Positions 45,216-54,500 are shown, counted from the stretch's first letter. The stretch is 64,000 bases of DNA from Cohnella sp. SGD-V74 (GCF_003001675.1 NZ_PVYW01000006.1:269259-333258), one strand, 5' to 3'. Notes: generated by a model from the letters alone, not told the origin. A program made the numbers and translations.

Positions 45216-45281
45216 ATCCGTCCCCCTTGATCTGGTGATCCTACCGGCTTCGCGCGTTGCCTGGCCCCATTATAGCAAGGC

Positions 45282-45305
45282 GTTTCCGCAGTCCGATATG
45301 GAAAC
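45282..45305. promoter_or_regulatory. Inverted repeat in the GH2-lipoprotein spacer
   Basis: GTTTCC (45282-45287) and GGAAAC (45300-45305), next to a minus-strand TATAAT (45274-45269), in the 141-nt spacer before the lipoprotein gene. Possible internal promoter and operator. Confidence 0.35.
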
Positions 45306-45356
45306 CTGTCAAGCTTATCGCACTATATTGGGCGATTGGAATCCGCCGCGCCTAGG

Positions 45357-47594
45357 CTACAGATTCAGTCCTTGGCGACGCGGTCCGTCTTCCCCCGGCT
45401 TCAGCAGCAGCGTGTAGGACGAGTTCCATTCGGAATGTCCTTCCGCCTCCAGTACCAGCCTCATCCGTCCGCCTGTGTCGGCGAACGGCAGTCGGAAGCG
45501 AATCGTCGGTCCCGGCGCATTGCCGTTCGCCTCCAGCTCCGGGCAGGTCCAGTCCAGCAGCGCATGCCGCCTTCCCCCAATTACCAGATACGCCGTCAGA
45601 CGGACCGCGGGCACCGGCTCCGGGGAATCGCTAAGCATCCATAGCTGCGGCTCGAACCATTCGCCCTCCCGCCAGGAAAACTTGGGAATCCGGGCGCTGG
45701 CGAGCACGGGACGGCAGGATTGTTTCACGGCGGCCAGCGCCGGCTTTGGGACCGCCGGCCAGCAGACGAGACTGTTGTTCGCGGCGGCCGGCCACGCTTC
45801 GTTGAAGCACCAATTGAGCGCCATGGAGCATTTCGGCTTCTGGCGGCGCGCTTCCTCGTAGACGCATTTATAGCCTTCGCATTGCAGCAGCTGTCCTCTT
45901 TCGACCAGCTCCTCCAGGGTGCGGTGCGGACCGAAATAATGCTCGATCAACCCCTCGCACAGCCACGTATCCTCCTCCCAGGCGCCGAAGGCATGATGCG
46001 CCTCCCACGCTCCGCCCCGGCGGGGAGGATACAATTCCTCCGCAGGAAGGAATGTCGTTAACTGCTCGACGCCCGCGGGAGACGGAATCCCAAACTCCGT
46101 ATACGCGGTGCACGAAGCCGCGGGCATGAGCTGGAACACCTCTTCTCCCGTGGAAACGTCGCGAAACACGTAATGCCCGTGCCCCATTCCGGTAACCGGC
46201 GATGTCGGCAGAAAGGGCGTTTCGGGGTCCAGATCGAAGCAATTGCGGTTCAGCAGCCGGAGGGCGGGCGACTGATCGGTCATGCCGGACCAGCCGTTGA
46301 ACAGCTCGTTTCCGCCGCACCAGAGGGCAAGGCAGGCATGCGAACGAAGCCGCTCGATAATCGACCGGGACTCCCGGTCTAGCACGTTCATATAGTCGGG
46401 AGCTGCTTCGTAATCATTGCAGGCCAAGGGAAACTCCTGCCAGACCAGCAGCCCTTTTTCGTCGCACAGATCAAAGAAGACTTCCTTGTTCACGATGCCT
46501 CCGCCCCATGACCGAATCAGGTTCATATGGGCATCCCTTGCCATCTCCAGCAGTTCCTCGTAGCGGCCCTTGTCCAGCGTTCCGGGGAAAATGTCCGGGG
46601 GAACCCAGTTCGTCCCTTTGGCGAACAGTCTGCGTCCGTTGATTTCCAGCGTGATCGGAGGATTGCTCCGGCTTTTCGGGAAGCTCGACGGCTCGTTCCA
46701 AGCTCCTTCGTGCATGACGAGACGCACGCTGCGCGCTCCGAACCGGCTGACCGACCGATCAAGCGCCTGACCGTCTTCGCCCAGCAGCAGCGCTTCGGAC
46801 GTATACAGCGCCGGCTCCCCGTGCCCATTAGGCCACCACAGCGCGGGATTGTCCAGCGCAAGCCTCAGCTCGACATCGCCGGTCTCCGCTCGCAGCGTCC
46901 GCTCGGCGACCAGATTGCCGGCCGGATCTCGCACGAGCCACCTCAGCAAGCCTCCCGGCTGCGACAGAACGGCGCGGAGACAAACGTCCGCCTGAAGCGG
47001 GCGCCCCTCTTGCGGGACAGGGAGGCGGCATACCGTTTCCGCCCAGCGGATATGGAGGGCCGGCCGGACCTCCAGGAACGCTTCGTCCCATATTCCGAGC
47101 GGAATCAGCCTGGGATGCCAATCCCAGCCGTAACCGACCGCCGGCTTGCAGCTTTGGGCCGCTTCGGCGCGCCCCCGCTCGGCTCCCGGCCTTCTCGGCG
47201 CAGGGAACACGACGATGTCCAGCTTCGCTCCGGGAGCCAGCCTGTCTGTCAAATCCAGCTCGAAGGAAGTGAACATCCCTTCCTGTTCATGCAGCTTGAC
47301 GCCGTCCAGACGCACCTCGAACCGGTAGTCCACGCCCATACAGACGAAAAACAACCGCTGATCTCCGGAGAGAGCCGGAGCGTCGAGAACCGCCCGGCAG
47401 CTCCAGAATCGGTCCTCCATCCACTCGTAATCCTTGTAATTCGTCCCTTCGTAGAAGGGAGGCCAACCTTCGGCGGCAGCCCAATCGAGCTGCACCGCTC
47501 CCGGCACCTTCGCCGGCACGCGAAAGGCCGGCTCCTCGTCGGGGCTGCCGGAATGTCCGACCGTCCACTCCAGCCCGAATCTCTCCCGCTCCAT
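45357..47594 (-). CDS. Glycoside hydrolase family 2, beta-mannosidase-like
   Basis: A 745-residue cytosolic enzyme with no signal peptide. N-terminal sugar-binding beta-sandwich (1-170; EGTNYKDYEWMEDRFWSCR), immunoglobulin-like middle domain, then the TIM barrel. Acid/base Glu is in LWCGGNELFNGW; the probable nucleophile is the Glu of AYTEFGIPSP, both as in beta-mannosidases of GH2. The start ATG 47594 shares its A with the TGA stop of the esterase gene, so the two are translationally coupled. It probably trims mannosides delivered by the adjacent importer. Confidence 0.88.
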   Translation of the reverse strand: MERERFGLEWTVGHSGSPDEEPAFRVPAKVPGAVQLDWAAAEGWPPFYEGTNYKDYEWMEDRFWSCRAVLDAPALSGDQRLFFVCMGVDYRFEVRLDGVKLHEQEGMFTSFELDLTDRLAPGAKLDIVVFPAPRRPGAERGRAEAAQSCKPAVGYGWDWHPRLIPLGIWDEAFLEVRPALHIRWAETVCRLPVPQEGRPLQADVCLRAVLSQPGGLLRWLVRDPAGNLVAERTLRAETGDVELRLALDNPALWWPNGHGEPALYTSEALLLGEDGQALDRSVSRFGARSVRLVMHEGAWNEPSSFPKSRSNPPITLEINGRRLFAKGTNWVPPDIFPGTLDKGRYEELLEMARDAHMNLIRSWGGGIVNKEVFFDLCDEKGLLVWQEFPLACNDYEAAPDYMNVLDRESRSIIERLRSHACLALWCGGNELFNGWSGMTDQSPALRLLNRNCFDLDPETPFLPTSPVTGMGHGHYVFRDVSTGEEVFQLMPAASCTAYTEFGIPSPAGVEQLTTFLPAEELYPPRRGGAWEAHHAFGAWEEDTWLCEGLIEHYFGPHRTLEELVERGQLLQCEGYKCVYEEARRQKPKCSMALNWCFNEAWPAAANNSLVCWPAVPKPALAAVKQSCRPVLASARIPKFSWREGEWFEPQLWMLSDSPEPVPAVRLTAYLVIGGRRHALLDWTCPELEANGNAPGPTIRFRLPFADTGGRMRLVLEAEGHSEWNSSYTLLLKPGEDGPRRQGLNL

Positions 47595-48409
47595 CAGCCT
47601 TCTCCCTCTTGCGGCCCCAGCGGCAGCCAATCCAGCACTCTCCGGATATGCGAATCCCAATACTCCCAGGTATGTGCTCCCGGCCCTTCCTCGTAGGTCA
47701 GCGGCAGCCCCAGACGGCGGGCATGGTCCCGAAAACGCCGATTATCGCCGTACAGGAAATCCTCCGTGCCGCAGCACTGATACAGCGCCGGGCAAGCCTT
47801 GTCCTCAGCGGCTGCCGCCGCTGTCGCGCCAACGCCGGCCGCAAGCCGCTCCGCCAAAGCGAACAGATCGTTGTCCGATCCAGCCGCGGGACGGTCCCCG
47901 AACAGTTCAAGCGCTTCGTCCCCCATGAAAGCGCCGATGCCCGCAAAATCGAGCGCTCCCGACAAGCTGGCCGCAGCGGCGTAACGCCCGGGCAGCCGCA
48001 GCGCCAGCTTAAACGCTCCGTAGCCTCCCATCGACAAGCCTGCGACGAATCTTCCGTTCCGGTTCCGCGCAACGGGAAATAGCGACTCCGCAATGGAGGG
48101 CAGCTCCTCGCTGACGAACGTCCAGTACCTGCGGTGCTTGCCCAGGTCGGAATAGAAGCTGCGGTGCACTTCGGGCATGACGACGGCCACTCCGCGTTCG
48201 TCCGCATAGCGTTCGATCGACGTGCGCCTCAGCCACGTCGAATGATCGTCGGACAAGCCGTGCAGCAGATAAAGCACGGGCAGTCTGCTCCCTCCGTTCT
48301 CCCGGCTCGCACCCTGGGCGTTCATCGCGAGCGCTTGCGGGATAATGACGTTCATGGAGACGGACAAGCTCAAAATCTCCGAATAAAAGCCGCATTGAAT
48401 CAGCGCCAT
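47594..48409 (-). CDS. Esterase family protein (acetyl/feruloyl-esterase D-like)
   Basis: A 271-residue alpha/beta hydrolase. The N-terminus [20 protein letters not shown] and [17 protein letters not shown] are typical of the esterase-D-like family. The nucleophile is in [10 protein letters not shown]; the His is in [12 protein letters not shown], and a candidate Asp is in [12 protein letters not shown]. No signal peptide. As first gene of an operon with a GH2 enzyme and an importer, it probably removes acetyl or similar esters from imported decorated oligosaccharides. ATG 48409 has a GGAGGAAG site. Confidence 0.88.
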   Translation of the reverse strand: MALIQCGFYSEILSLSVSMNVIIPQALAMNAQGASRENGGSRLPVLYLLHGLSDDHSTWLRRTSIERYADERGVAVVMPEVHRSFYSDLGKHRRYWTFVSEELPSIAESLFPVARNRNGRFVAGLSMGGYGAFKLALRLPGRYAAAASLSGALDFAGIGAFMGDEALELFGDRPAAGSDNDLFALAERLAAGVGATAAAAAEDKACPALYQCCGTEDFLYGDNRRFRDHARRLGLPLTYEEGPGAHTWEYWDSHIRRVLDWLPLGPQEGEG

Positions 48410-48443
48410 ATGCCTCTTCCTCCTAAAGGCTGCTCATTTGTCG

Positions 48444-48467
48444 TTGCCGAAGGCGAAGCTTCGGCAA
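48444..48467. promoter_or_regulatory. 9-bp inverted repeat upstream of the esterase gene
   Basis: TTGCCGAAG (48444-48452) and CTTCGGCAA (48459-48467), 35 nt upstream of the operon start. It could be an operator or a leader hairpin. Confidence 0.4.
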
Positions 48468-48605
48468 AATTCTCCGTTCGTTATACGAACCTATCGTAGG
48501 GCGGCCCGATTCCATTTTCAATAAAATCGCAGGAAACGACTGATAAGAAACGATAAACCTAAAAAAGTCGCATGAATTTACAGATAGCTAAAACAAGAAA
48601 AGTGT

Positions 48606-48653
48606 TTGGCGAATTAGCTATTTAATAGTTATAATTACACCTATAATAGCTAT
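48606..48653 (+). promoter_or_regulatory. Promoter and repeated ATAGCTAT operator of the Phd-Uma2 gene
   Basis: TTGGCG (48606-48611), 18-nt spacer, TATAAT (48630-48635). TAGCTAT occurs at 48615-48621 (between the boxes) and 48647-48653, and its partner ATAGCTA at 48584-48590. The spacing suggests autoregulation by the Phd-like domain. Confidence 0.55.
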
Positions 48654-48667
48654 GAGGAGTGAGCGCC

Positions 48668-49393
48668 ATGAAAGTCCCTTCGACGGAGGTTCAGAATAAC
48701 TTCGGTAAATATGTGAAATTTGCGGAAGCGAATGAGGAAATCATTGTGACTCGAAAAGGGAAGGCAGTTGCCAAAATCGTGCCTTGTCTTCCGTCGCATG
48801 TGGCGGAAGAAGCTGCGGAATACAAAACGAGCGACGGCTGGGTCACCTACGAGGAATTTCGTGAATTGACTGAGAAGTCCGAGCAGCGCTTCGAACTGAT
48901 TGACGGCGTGATCTATTTCTTGACCTCCCCCTCCTACAAACATCAACACGCCATACATGAACTGCACGGTGCGTTCTACAACTGGTTTCGGGGAAAATCA
49001 TGCACACCGCTCACTTCCCCGTTCGATGTGACCTTCTTCAAGGCAGAGAATAACATTTGCGTCGTCCAACCGGACATTGCGGTAATCTGTGACAGAGAAA
49101 ACGTCAATGAACAGGGTAGATACATTGGGACCCCCGCACTTGTCGTCGAAGTGTTATCTCCTTCCACGCGAAGCAAAGACATGCTCAAGAAGCTGGAGTT
49201 GTACAAGCAATGCGGGGTGAAGGAATACTGGATCGTCGACCCCGTCCAGGACCAGGTTCTCATCTACTCATTCGACGAACTCGACATTAAGGATAGCAGA
49301 GCCTTCTCCAAGAGTGCGCGGGATACGGCGAAATCTTATTGCTTCCCGGGACTGCAAGTGGACTTGCAGGAGATCTTCATATCGCTTTCTTAG
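48668..49393 (+). CDS. Phd/YefM-type antitoxin domain fused to Uma2-family nuclease-like domain
   Basis: A 241-residue two-domain protein. Residues 1-50 (VPSTEVQNNFGKYVKFAEAN, then VTRKGKAVAKIVP) form a Phd/YefM DNA-binding antitoxin fold. Residues 60-240 match the Uma2/DUF820 PD-(D/E)XK-like family: YEEFRELTEKSEQRFELIDG, PDIAVICDRE, then PALVVEVLSPSTRSKDMLKK with the catalytic E-x-K-type core, and EYWIVDPVQDQVLIY. The start was set at ATG 48668, with GAGGAG eight nt before. Uma2 domains usually occur alone; joining one to an antitoxin domain is unusual. TAGCTAT motifs in the promoter may be its own operator. Confidence 0.82.
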   Translation: MKVPSTEVQNNFGKYVKFAEANEEIIVTRKGKAVAKIVPCLPSHVAEEAAEYKTSDGWVTYEEFRELTEKSEQRFELIDGVIYFLTSPSYKHQHAIHELHGAFYNWFRGKSCTPLTSPFDVTFFKAENNICVVQPDIAVICDRENVNEQGRYIGTPALVVEVLSPSTRSKDMLKKLELYKQCGVKEYWIVDPVQDQVLIYSFDELDIKDSRAFSKSARDTAKSYCFPGLQVDLQEIFISLS

Positions 49394-49446
49394 TTCGTAA
49401 GGAAGTGCGGCATCGTCGATACCACCAAGAAAAGGAGCATTTTCAT

Positions 49447-49764
49447 TTGCTGCAGCAATGGGCGCCGCTAGACTATCGGAAGGTACGGGAAGCGATCGGG
49501 AAAGTGATTGACCATCTGGAACAAGGGCATACCGAGCCATTGATGCTGGAAGGCGCTCACAGGTCATTCTATTACACGCCTGGAGAGCCTATCATCGAGC
49601 CGCGCGGCAGCGAGCGTCTGAAGTGCTGGGAGTGCGGCAAACGATTCGAGTGGACCGTCGAGGAACAGGACAGGTTCCGTATGCGCGGGTGGAATCCGCC
49701 GAAGCGGTGCGAATCATGCCGGGAGGAGCGCCAGAAGCAACGTGAGGCCTGGTTGTGGGAATGA
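49447..49764 (+). CDS. Small zinc-ribbon protein (zf-trcl-like)
   Basis: A 105-residue protein. The N-terminal half is helical (YRKVREAIGKVIDHLEQGH). Residues 60-95 are a zinc ribbon with two CxxC knuckles (CWECGKRFEWTVEEQDRF and KRCESCRE), matching the short probable zinc-ribbon family common in Firmicutes; function unknown. The start was set at TTG 49447 because AAGGAG sits 9 nt upstream; the frame is open further but overlaps the Uma2 gene. It may be co-transcribed with the Phd-Uma2 gene. Confidence 0.65.
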   Translation: MLQQWAPLDYRKVREAIGKVIDHLEQGHTEPLMLEGAHRSFYYTPGEPIIEPRGSERLKCWECGKRFEWTVEEQDRFRMRGWNPPKRCESCREERQKQREAWLWE

Positions 49765-49858
49765 AGCCGCGATCTGTTATTAGGATAGCTTCCATGCATC
49801 TCTTCAGTATCCATAGAATCGCTTGTAGAGTATAATTCTTTTAAAGGAGTTGACTGGA

Positions 49859-50146
49859 ATGGCCGAGATGAAAAAGGTAACTTTGGATAGTCAAACGCAA
49901 GAAATGCTTTGGAACGTGCTCCACGATCAAGACGAAGTCATTGCTGATGTATTCGGTACAGAAGTGAAATTGACCGTGCTGAATAATAAGGCTGACTATA
50001 CGGAAATAGACGATATTATCTCCGAAATCGAGTCCGACCCGGAATTACAACAGATGTTGCTGGAGTCTGATGAAGACATCAAAGCTGGAAGAGTATATTC
50101 AACCGACGAAGCACTTCGGTTTATAAAGGAGTTCCGCTCCAAATAA
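49859..50146 (+). CDS. Putative antitoxin of a ParDE/RelBE-type module
   Basis: A 95-residue acidic protein. It has an Asp/Glu-rich middle (EIDDIISEIESDPELQQMLL) and a C-terminal helix ending EALRFIKEFRSK. ATG 49859 has AAAGGAG, with TATAAT at 49831-49836. Its TAA stop shares its last base with the start of the toxin-like gene that follows. No sequence family is certain; the antitoxin call rests on size, charge and coupling. Confidence 0.68.
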   Translation: MAEMKKVTLDSQTQEMLWNVLHDQDEVIADVFGTEVKLTVLNNKADYTEIDDIISEIESDPELQQMLLESDEDIKAGRVYSTDEALRFIKEFRSK

Positions 50147-50430
50147 TGCGTAAGGTTAAGTTCACCCAAAATGTATTAAATCGGATTGCCCAAATACGAA
50201 GTATTCATTTTACCTCCCAAGAAACCACCCGTTTTCAGATTAAACTAATCGAAACTATCCACGCTCGACTTTCCACGATTACGCCAATGGCTGGATTTCA
50301 TGAGTTCAAACGAGGCCCTTGGGCGAATACGCGGCGTATACTTGTTTTAGGCTACAAGGTGTATTACGTTTACCTTAGTGTGTCAGATGAAATCATTGTA
50401 AAGGGGATTAAAGCTCCAGGGATGAATTGA
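50146..50430 (+). CDS. ParE/RelE-fold toxin-like protein
   Basis: A 94-residue basic protein with the ParE/RelE pattern: an N-terminal strand-helix (VKFTQNVLNRIAQIRSIHFT), a long helix, the central FHEFKRGPWANTRRILVLGY and a final strand VYYVYLSVSDEIIVKGIK. It is coupled by TAATG to the acidic gene upstream. It could inhibit gyrase (ParE-like) or translation (RelE-like); the sequence does not separate these. Confidence 0.75.
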   Translation: MRKVKFTQNVLNRIAQIRSIHFTSQETTRFQIKLIETIHARLSTITPMAGFHEFKRGPWANTRRILVLGYKVYYVYLSVSDEIIVKGIKAPGMN

Positions 50431-50502
50431 TCCCCAATGTCCACGAATGTGACGATGCAAGCTATCCTGCGGGCGACGGTCAATCTCTCCGCTTGAAAAG
50501 AC

Positions 50503-50530
50503 AAAAAAAATCGCGGCCATTAGGCCACGA
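50503..50530 (-). terminator. Terminator of the five-tRNA operon
   Basis: TCGTGGCC-TAAT-GGCCGCGA hairpin followed by TTTTTTTT on the minus strand, just after tRNA-Pro(CGG). Confidence 0.85.
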
Positions 50531-50543
50531 TCGATTGTTAGGA

Positions 50544-50620
50544 TGGTCGGGACGACACGATTTGAACATGCGACCTCTTGGACCCGAACCAAGCGCTCTA
50601 CCAAGCTGAGCTACGTCCCG
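50544..50620 (-). tRNA. tRNA-Pro(CGG)
   Basis: 77-nt cloverleaf with encoded CCA. Anticodon loop TTCGGGT in a CTTGG/CCAAG stem gives CGG, reading CCG. Confidence 0.95.
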
Positions 50621-50690
50621 ATGATTATGAAGTTCAAAAAAAAGCCCGAAGGCTCTGTCTCTCGCTTATTCAACTTCCCAATTAAATGAA

Positions 50691-50764
50691 TGGAGCGGGT
50701 GATGGGAATCGAACCCACGCTATCAGCTTGGAAGGCTGAAGTTCTACCATTGAACTACACCCGC
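50691..50764 (-). tRNA. tRNA-Gly(TCC)
   Basis: 74-nt cloverleaf with CCA. Loop CTTCCAA in a TCAGC/GCTGA stem gives TCC, reading GGA. Confidence 0.95.
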
Positions 50765-50776
50765 GCAAAACTTGAA

Positions 50777-50853
50777 TGGTCGGGACGACACGATTCGAAC
50801 ATGCGACCCCCTGGTCCCAAACCAGGTGCTCTACCAAGCTGAGCTACGTCCCG
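50777..50853 (-). tRNA. tRNA-Pro(TGG)
   Basis: 77-nt cloverleaf with CCA. Loop TTTGGGA in a CCTGG/CCAGG stem gives TGG, reading CCA. Nearly identical to the Pro(CGG) gene apart from the anticodon arm. Confidence 0.95.
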
Positions 50854-50871
50854 ACAAGTTTTGAATAAATC

Positions 50872-50948
50872 TGGCGCGCCCTGAGAGATTCGAACTCCCG
50901 GCCTTTTGATTCGTAGTCAAATGCTCTATCCAGCTGAGCTAAGGGCGC
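50872..50948 (-). tRNA. tRNA-Arg(ACG)
   Basis: 77-nt cloverleaf with CCA. Loop CTACGAA in a TTTGA/TCAAA stem gives ACG, read as ICG after deamination. Confidence 0.95.
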
Positions 50949-50951
50949 ATA

Positions 50952-51026
50952 TGGAGCGGAAAACGGGATTCGAACCCGCGACCTTCTCGTTGGCAACGAG
51001 ATGCTCTACCACTGAGCTATTTCCGC
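50952..51026 (-). tRNA. tRNA-Gly(GCC)
   Basis: 75-nt cloverleaf with CCA. Loop TTGCCAA in a TCTCG/CGAGA stem gives GCC, reading GGC and GGT. Confidence 0.95.
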
Positions 51027-51187
51027 ATATTCGGTGTTTTTTGCCGCTCATTCGTTCAGTCCGAAGTGCTTGAGGCGACAAGAAATAATATAACAAATAC
51101 CCAAATCATTTGCAAGCCCTTTTGCAAACTTTTTTTAGTTTTTTTGATTACGTCCGTTTTCCGCCCGCCTCGCGGGCTTTCCGAAGC

Positions 51188-51240
51188 TGAGACGAGAACC
51201 GGTTGACGGCGCTTTTATCCGCCACCTGGTTCCCGTCTCA
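51188..51240 (-). terminator. Large hairpin after the SLH-protein gene
   Basis: TGAGACGGGAACC / GGTTCTCGTCTCA arms with an inner GGCGG...CCGTC stem. No T-run follows, so termination is inferred from position. Confidence 0.5.
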
Positions 51241-51247
51241 ACAACGT

Positions 51248-51565
51248 TTATATAAGGTTGGACTTCTCCAGAAGCCGCTTAACGATCGCGGCAACCTCGG
51301 CTCTCGTAACGAACGCCTTCGGCTCAAGCCGTCCTCCGCTCTTTCCGGTTACGACGCCGGCCCGGATCGCGGCGGCAACGCCGCTGCGGGCATAACCGGA
51401 TACCTCCTCGGCATCCGTGAACGCAACGCTCGCATCCGCTCCGTCCGTCTGCGCGGCTTTCAGTCCGGTTAACGACATCGCTCTTGCGATCATGACCATC
51501 GCCTGTTCGCGGGTCATTCGCTCGTGGGGCCGGAAGGTGCCGTCCTCGAAACCTCCGATGATGCC
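51248..51565 (-). pseudogene. Severed C-terminus (SLH repeats) of the large surface protein
   Basis: The same frame as the gene upstream continues past its TAA (51566-51568) for 106 codons: GIIGGFEDGTFRPHERMTRE, then AAIRAGVVTGKSGGRLEPK and a stop. These are the remaining S-layer-homology units, each with the usual GxxGGxxDGxFxPxxxxTR pattern. The stop replaces the residue that is normally Tyr just before GIIGG. Together with 51566-55822 it would give a protein of about 1,525 residues with a complete wall anchor. Confidence 0.75.
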
Positions 51566-54500
51566 TTACGCGTGTGCGGTATTTACCGCGCCCGCGTACC
51601 AGCTTGTTTCCTTGATGTCCGAGAACGGCTCCGTTCCTTCCTCCGGCCGAAGGCCCAGACCGCGAACGAGCATCGCCGCGAATTCGGCGCGGGTAACCTG
51701 CCTGTCCGGACTGAACAAGCCTCCGGAGCCGTTGACGACCATTCTGGAGCCCATTTCGTTCATTTCGGCTTCTCCCCAATGTCCCGCCGTGTCCGAGAAC
51801 TTGACCGAATGCGATACGATCGCGTACAGGCTGTTGGTTACACTGCTAATTTTCGCGTAACGCTTGCCTCCTGCATCAATCTGCTTCGTCGGTACGTGCC
51901 GTACGCTTCCGTCCTCGTCCATGGCGATGCCCGTCGTCAGGGCGTTCTCATCACCGCCTTCGGGAATCTCAATCAGCCTCTCTACATAAAAGTTGAACTT
52001 GGACACCTGATGTGCGGCTCCGCCGGAAACGACTCGAACCGCAAATTCGACCGGTGACGCGAGCAGTTCGAACCTGCCTTCGGCAGCCGCCGTCTCCAGC
52101 TTCTTCACGTCAGCCGCGGACGGCAACGATACCTCAATCTGTATAAGGAGATTCCCCGGCTCCGTTCCTCCGTCCGCCTGACGGATGATCCCGTTTAGAT
52201 CAATCGCATCAATCGGAAGAATGTAGACAGCCTGTCCGATCTCCACTTCGAAGGTGGCTTGCTTCTTCTTCAGGATTTGCAGCGACGGCTCATCCAATTC
52301 CACGATAAGCCTGTTCGATCCGCGATCCGCGACTTGGATTCTCACGCCCGCCCCTTCGGCCGAGGCGAGCACCCGCTCCAGCTTCACGGAATCGGCAATA
52401 TAGACGGTAACTGGCCGACCTCCCCGCTGCTCCTTAACGACAGTTCCCGGGCTTGTCGACAGGCCATTCACCCAGACCTTCACATCCGAACCGGCGTTCT
52501 CCGTCGCATCGGCTGACGGCTTCGGCTCAGCAGAAGGCGCTCCTCCTCCGTTGTCTCCGCTGCCACCGTTGCCGCCACTACCTTCGTCGCCCCCGTTGCC
52601 GCCGCTCTCTCCGCCTCCCGTGCCCGGGCTGCCGCCACCGCCGGTCGGCGCTATCGGGATAACCTCGTTGGACAGCGCCGACGATAAGCCTGTACCGGCA
52701 GAGTTAACGGCACGGACGGAGAAGGCATACGCCGTTCCGTTCGTTAACCCCTGCACGACGATCGGACTTCCCGCTCCAGCGGCGACAATCCGCCCCGTCG
52801 CATCGGCGACCTCGTACCGGACAATCGGGCTTCCTCCGTCGCTGCCCGGCGCCTCGAACCGGACTTCAGCCTGTCCGTCGCCGGCCGTTGCGACAACGCC
52901 GGTCGGCGCGTCGGGAACCGTTCTCGGAACGGCTGCAAGCTCGTTGGACAGCTCGCTGTCCACGCCTGCATACGATGCCCGTACGGCGAAGCGGTAGGTT
53001 GTTCCGTTCGCCAGTCCTGTTGCCGTATATCCGTATACAGCCCCCGATACGGTAACGGCCGGCGCGAGGTACGAGTCGGTACCCGCGCGCCAATAGATTT
53101 TGTAGTCGGTCGCTCCGATCGCGGGCGACCACGACAGGCTGACTTGCCCGTTGTCCGCTTCCGCGGTCAGCAGAACGGGCGCATCCGCCGAATCCACCGG
53201 CCGTACCGTAACGGTCGCCGTATAGCTTTGCTCCGATCCGTCCGTCGCCGTCACCGTGTACGTCACCGGTCCGGAAAAATCGCGCGCCTCCCCCGACGCG
53301 GGCGTTAAGGCCGCTCCGTTATACGCAATCGTCGGCGCCAGCGCACTTATATCCGTTCCGTAAGGAACCGACGCCTCGATCGTCTTGGCCGCTTCGTCGA
53401 TGATCCCGATCGCCGGAGGCGTCAGGCCGTCAAATCGGAAGCCGTCTATCGTCTTAACAGAGGAACGCTCCGCATTGACGGCGTCGACGAGTTGCTGAAG
53501 CGCGGCCAGGTCCGCGATCCCCCCGGATCGAGCGATCGCTTCCTTGTACCCCTCCAGACAAGCCGCCACGGCCTCTTCGATGCCGGCGGCAACCAGTACC
53601 GGCAACGTCAGCTCGTCAGCGTCGCCCCTCACGGCATAATCCGCGACGAGGGCCAGCGCCACCGCCGGCTCCGCGGCGAACAGCGTATAGAATTCTTCCC
53701 CGTTCTCATCGTAATACGGACCGTAAACTTCCCCCGCCGATCCGATATTGACGCTTGGCCTCACTCCCATCGCCGTGAACTCGTAATGGCGAATCGAGAT
53801 CGTTCCGTCCTTTTTGACGTAGAACAGACTTGGACTGTTGTCGTATCCGGGCGAGCGCGTCCAGTAGTCCGCGTCGATCGTCCTGAAGCTTTCCGCTCCG
53901 GCGACAACCGTACCATGGTTGCGATACATATTGTACGTACTCGTATACCCCCACTCTGCCGCGGACAGCAGGAATGCGGTCTCGTCCGTCAGCGTTTTTC
54001 CATACGTCAGCGTCGTCGTCGGCTCCACCGCCGTGCGGAATCGCTCCGACAAGCCGTTATAGAAGTCGTTTCTCAGCCACGTTCGGATATGCGAATTTCC
54101 CCATTCGGACGAGTCGTAATCAAAGCTGTCGTAGTAAGAGCGGTTGCCGATCGGATGAACGCCATTTAGCGTCAGCAGCGTAAGATCGGCTCCGAAATGA
54201 CCGTGCGCCATCACGATCCATGGCTTCGCGAATCCTTTCGTCTCCTTCACGACCGTCCCCGGGGGAAGAGCCGATATCGGCTCTGGAATCAGCCTCGCGG
54301 CTCGGCTCTGCTCTTCGTTGGCCCGATCGATCATCTGCTGCAGCTCCCCGGGGGAGCCGACCTCTCCAGCCCGGACGATCGCCCAGCCGTAAGCTTTAAG
54401 GTTGGACGCAACCGCGCCGACCGCGCCGGCGTCTTCCAGCTCGGCGACGGTCAGCGGCCTGGCGTTGCCCGTCTTGGCGTAACCCCGGATTTTCGTCAGC

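Noticed and set aside
46527..47696. 389-codon plus-strand ORF
   Set aside because: Antisense shadow of the GH2 gene and the esterase junction.
49339..49446. Upstream extension of the zinc-ribbon protein
   Set aside because: It overlaps the 3' end of the Uma2 gene and lacks a ribosome site; TTG 49447 has AAGGAG.
50427..50609. 60-codon plus-strand ORF after the ParE-like gene
   Set aside because: It runs into the terminator and the tRNA-Pro gene.
51566..51568. Frameshift as explanation for the split SLH gene
   Set aside because: The downstream part is in exactly the same frame; only the TAA separates the two parts.
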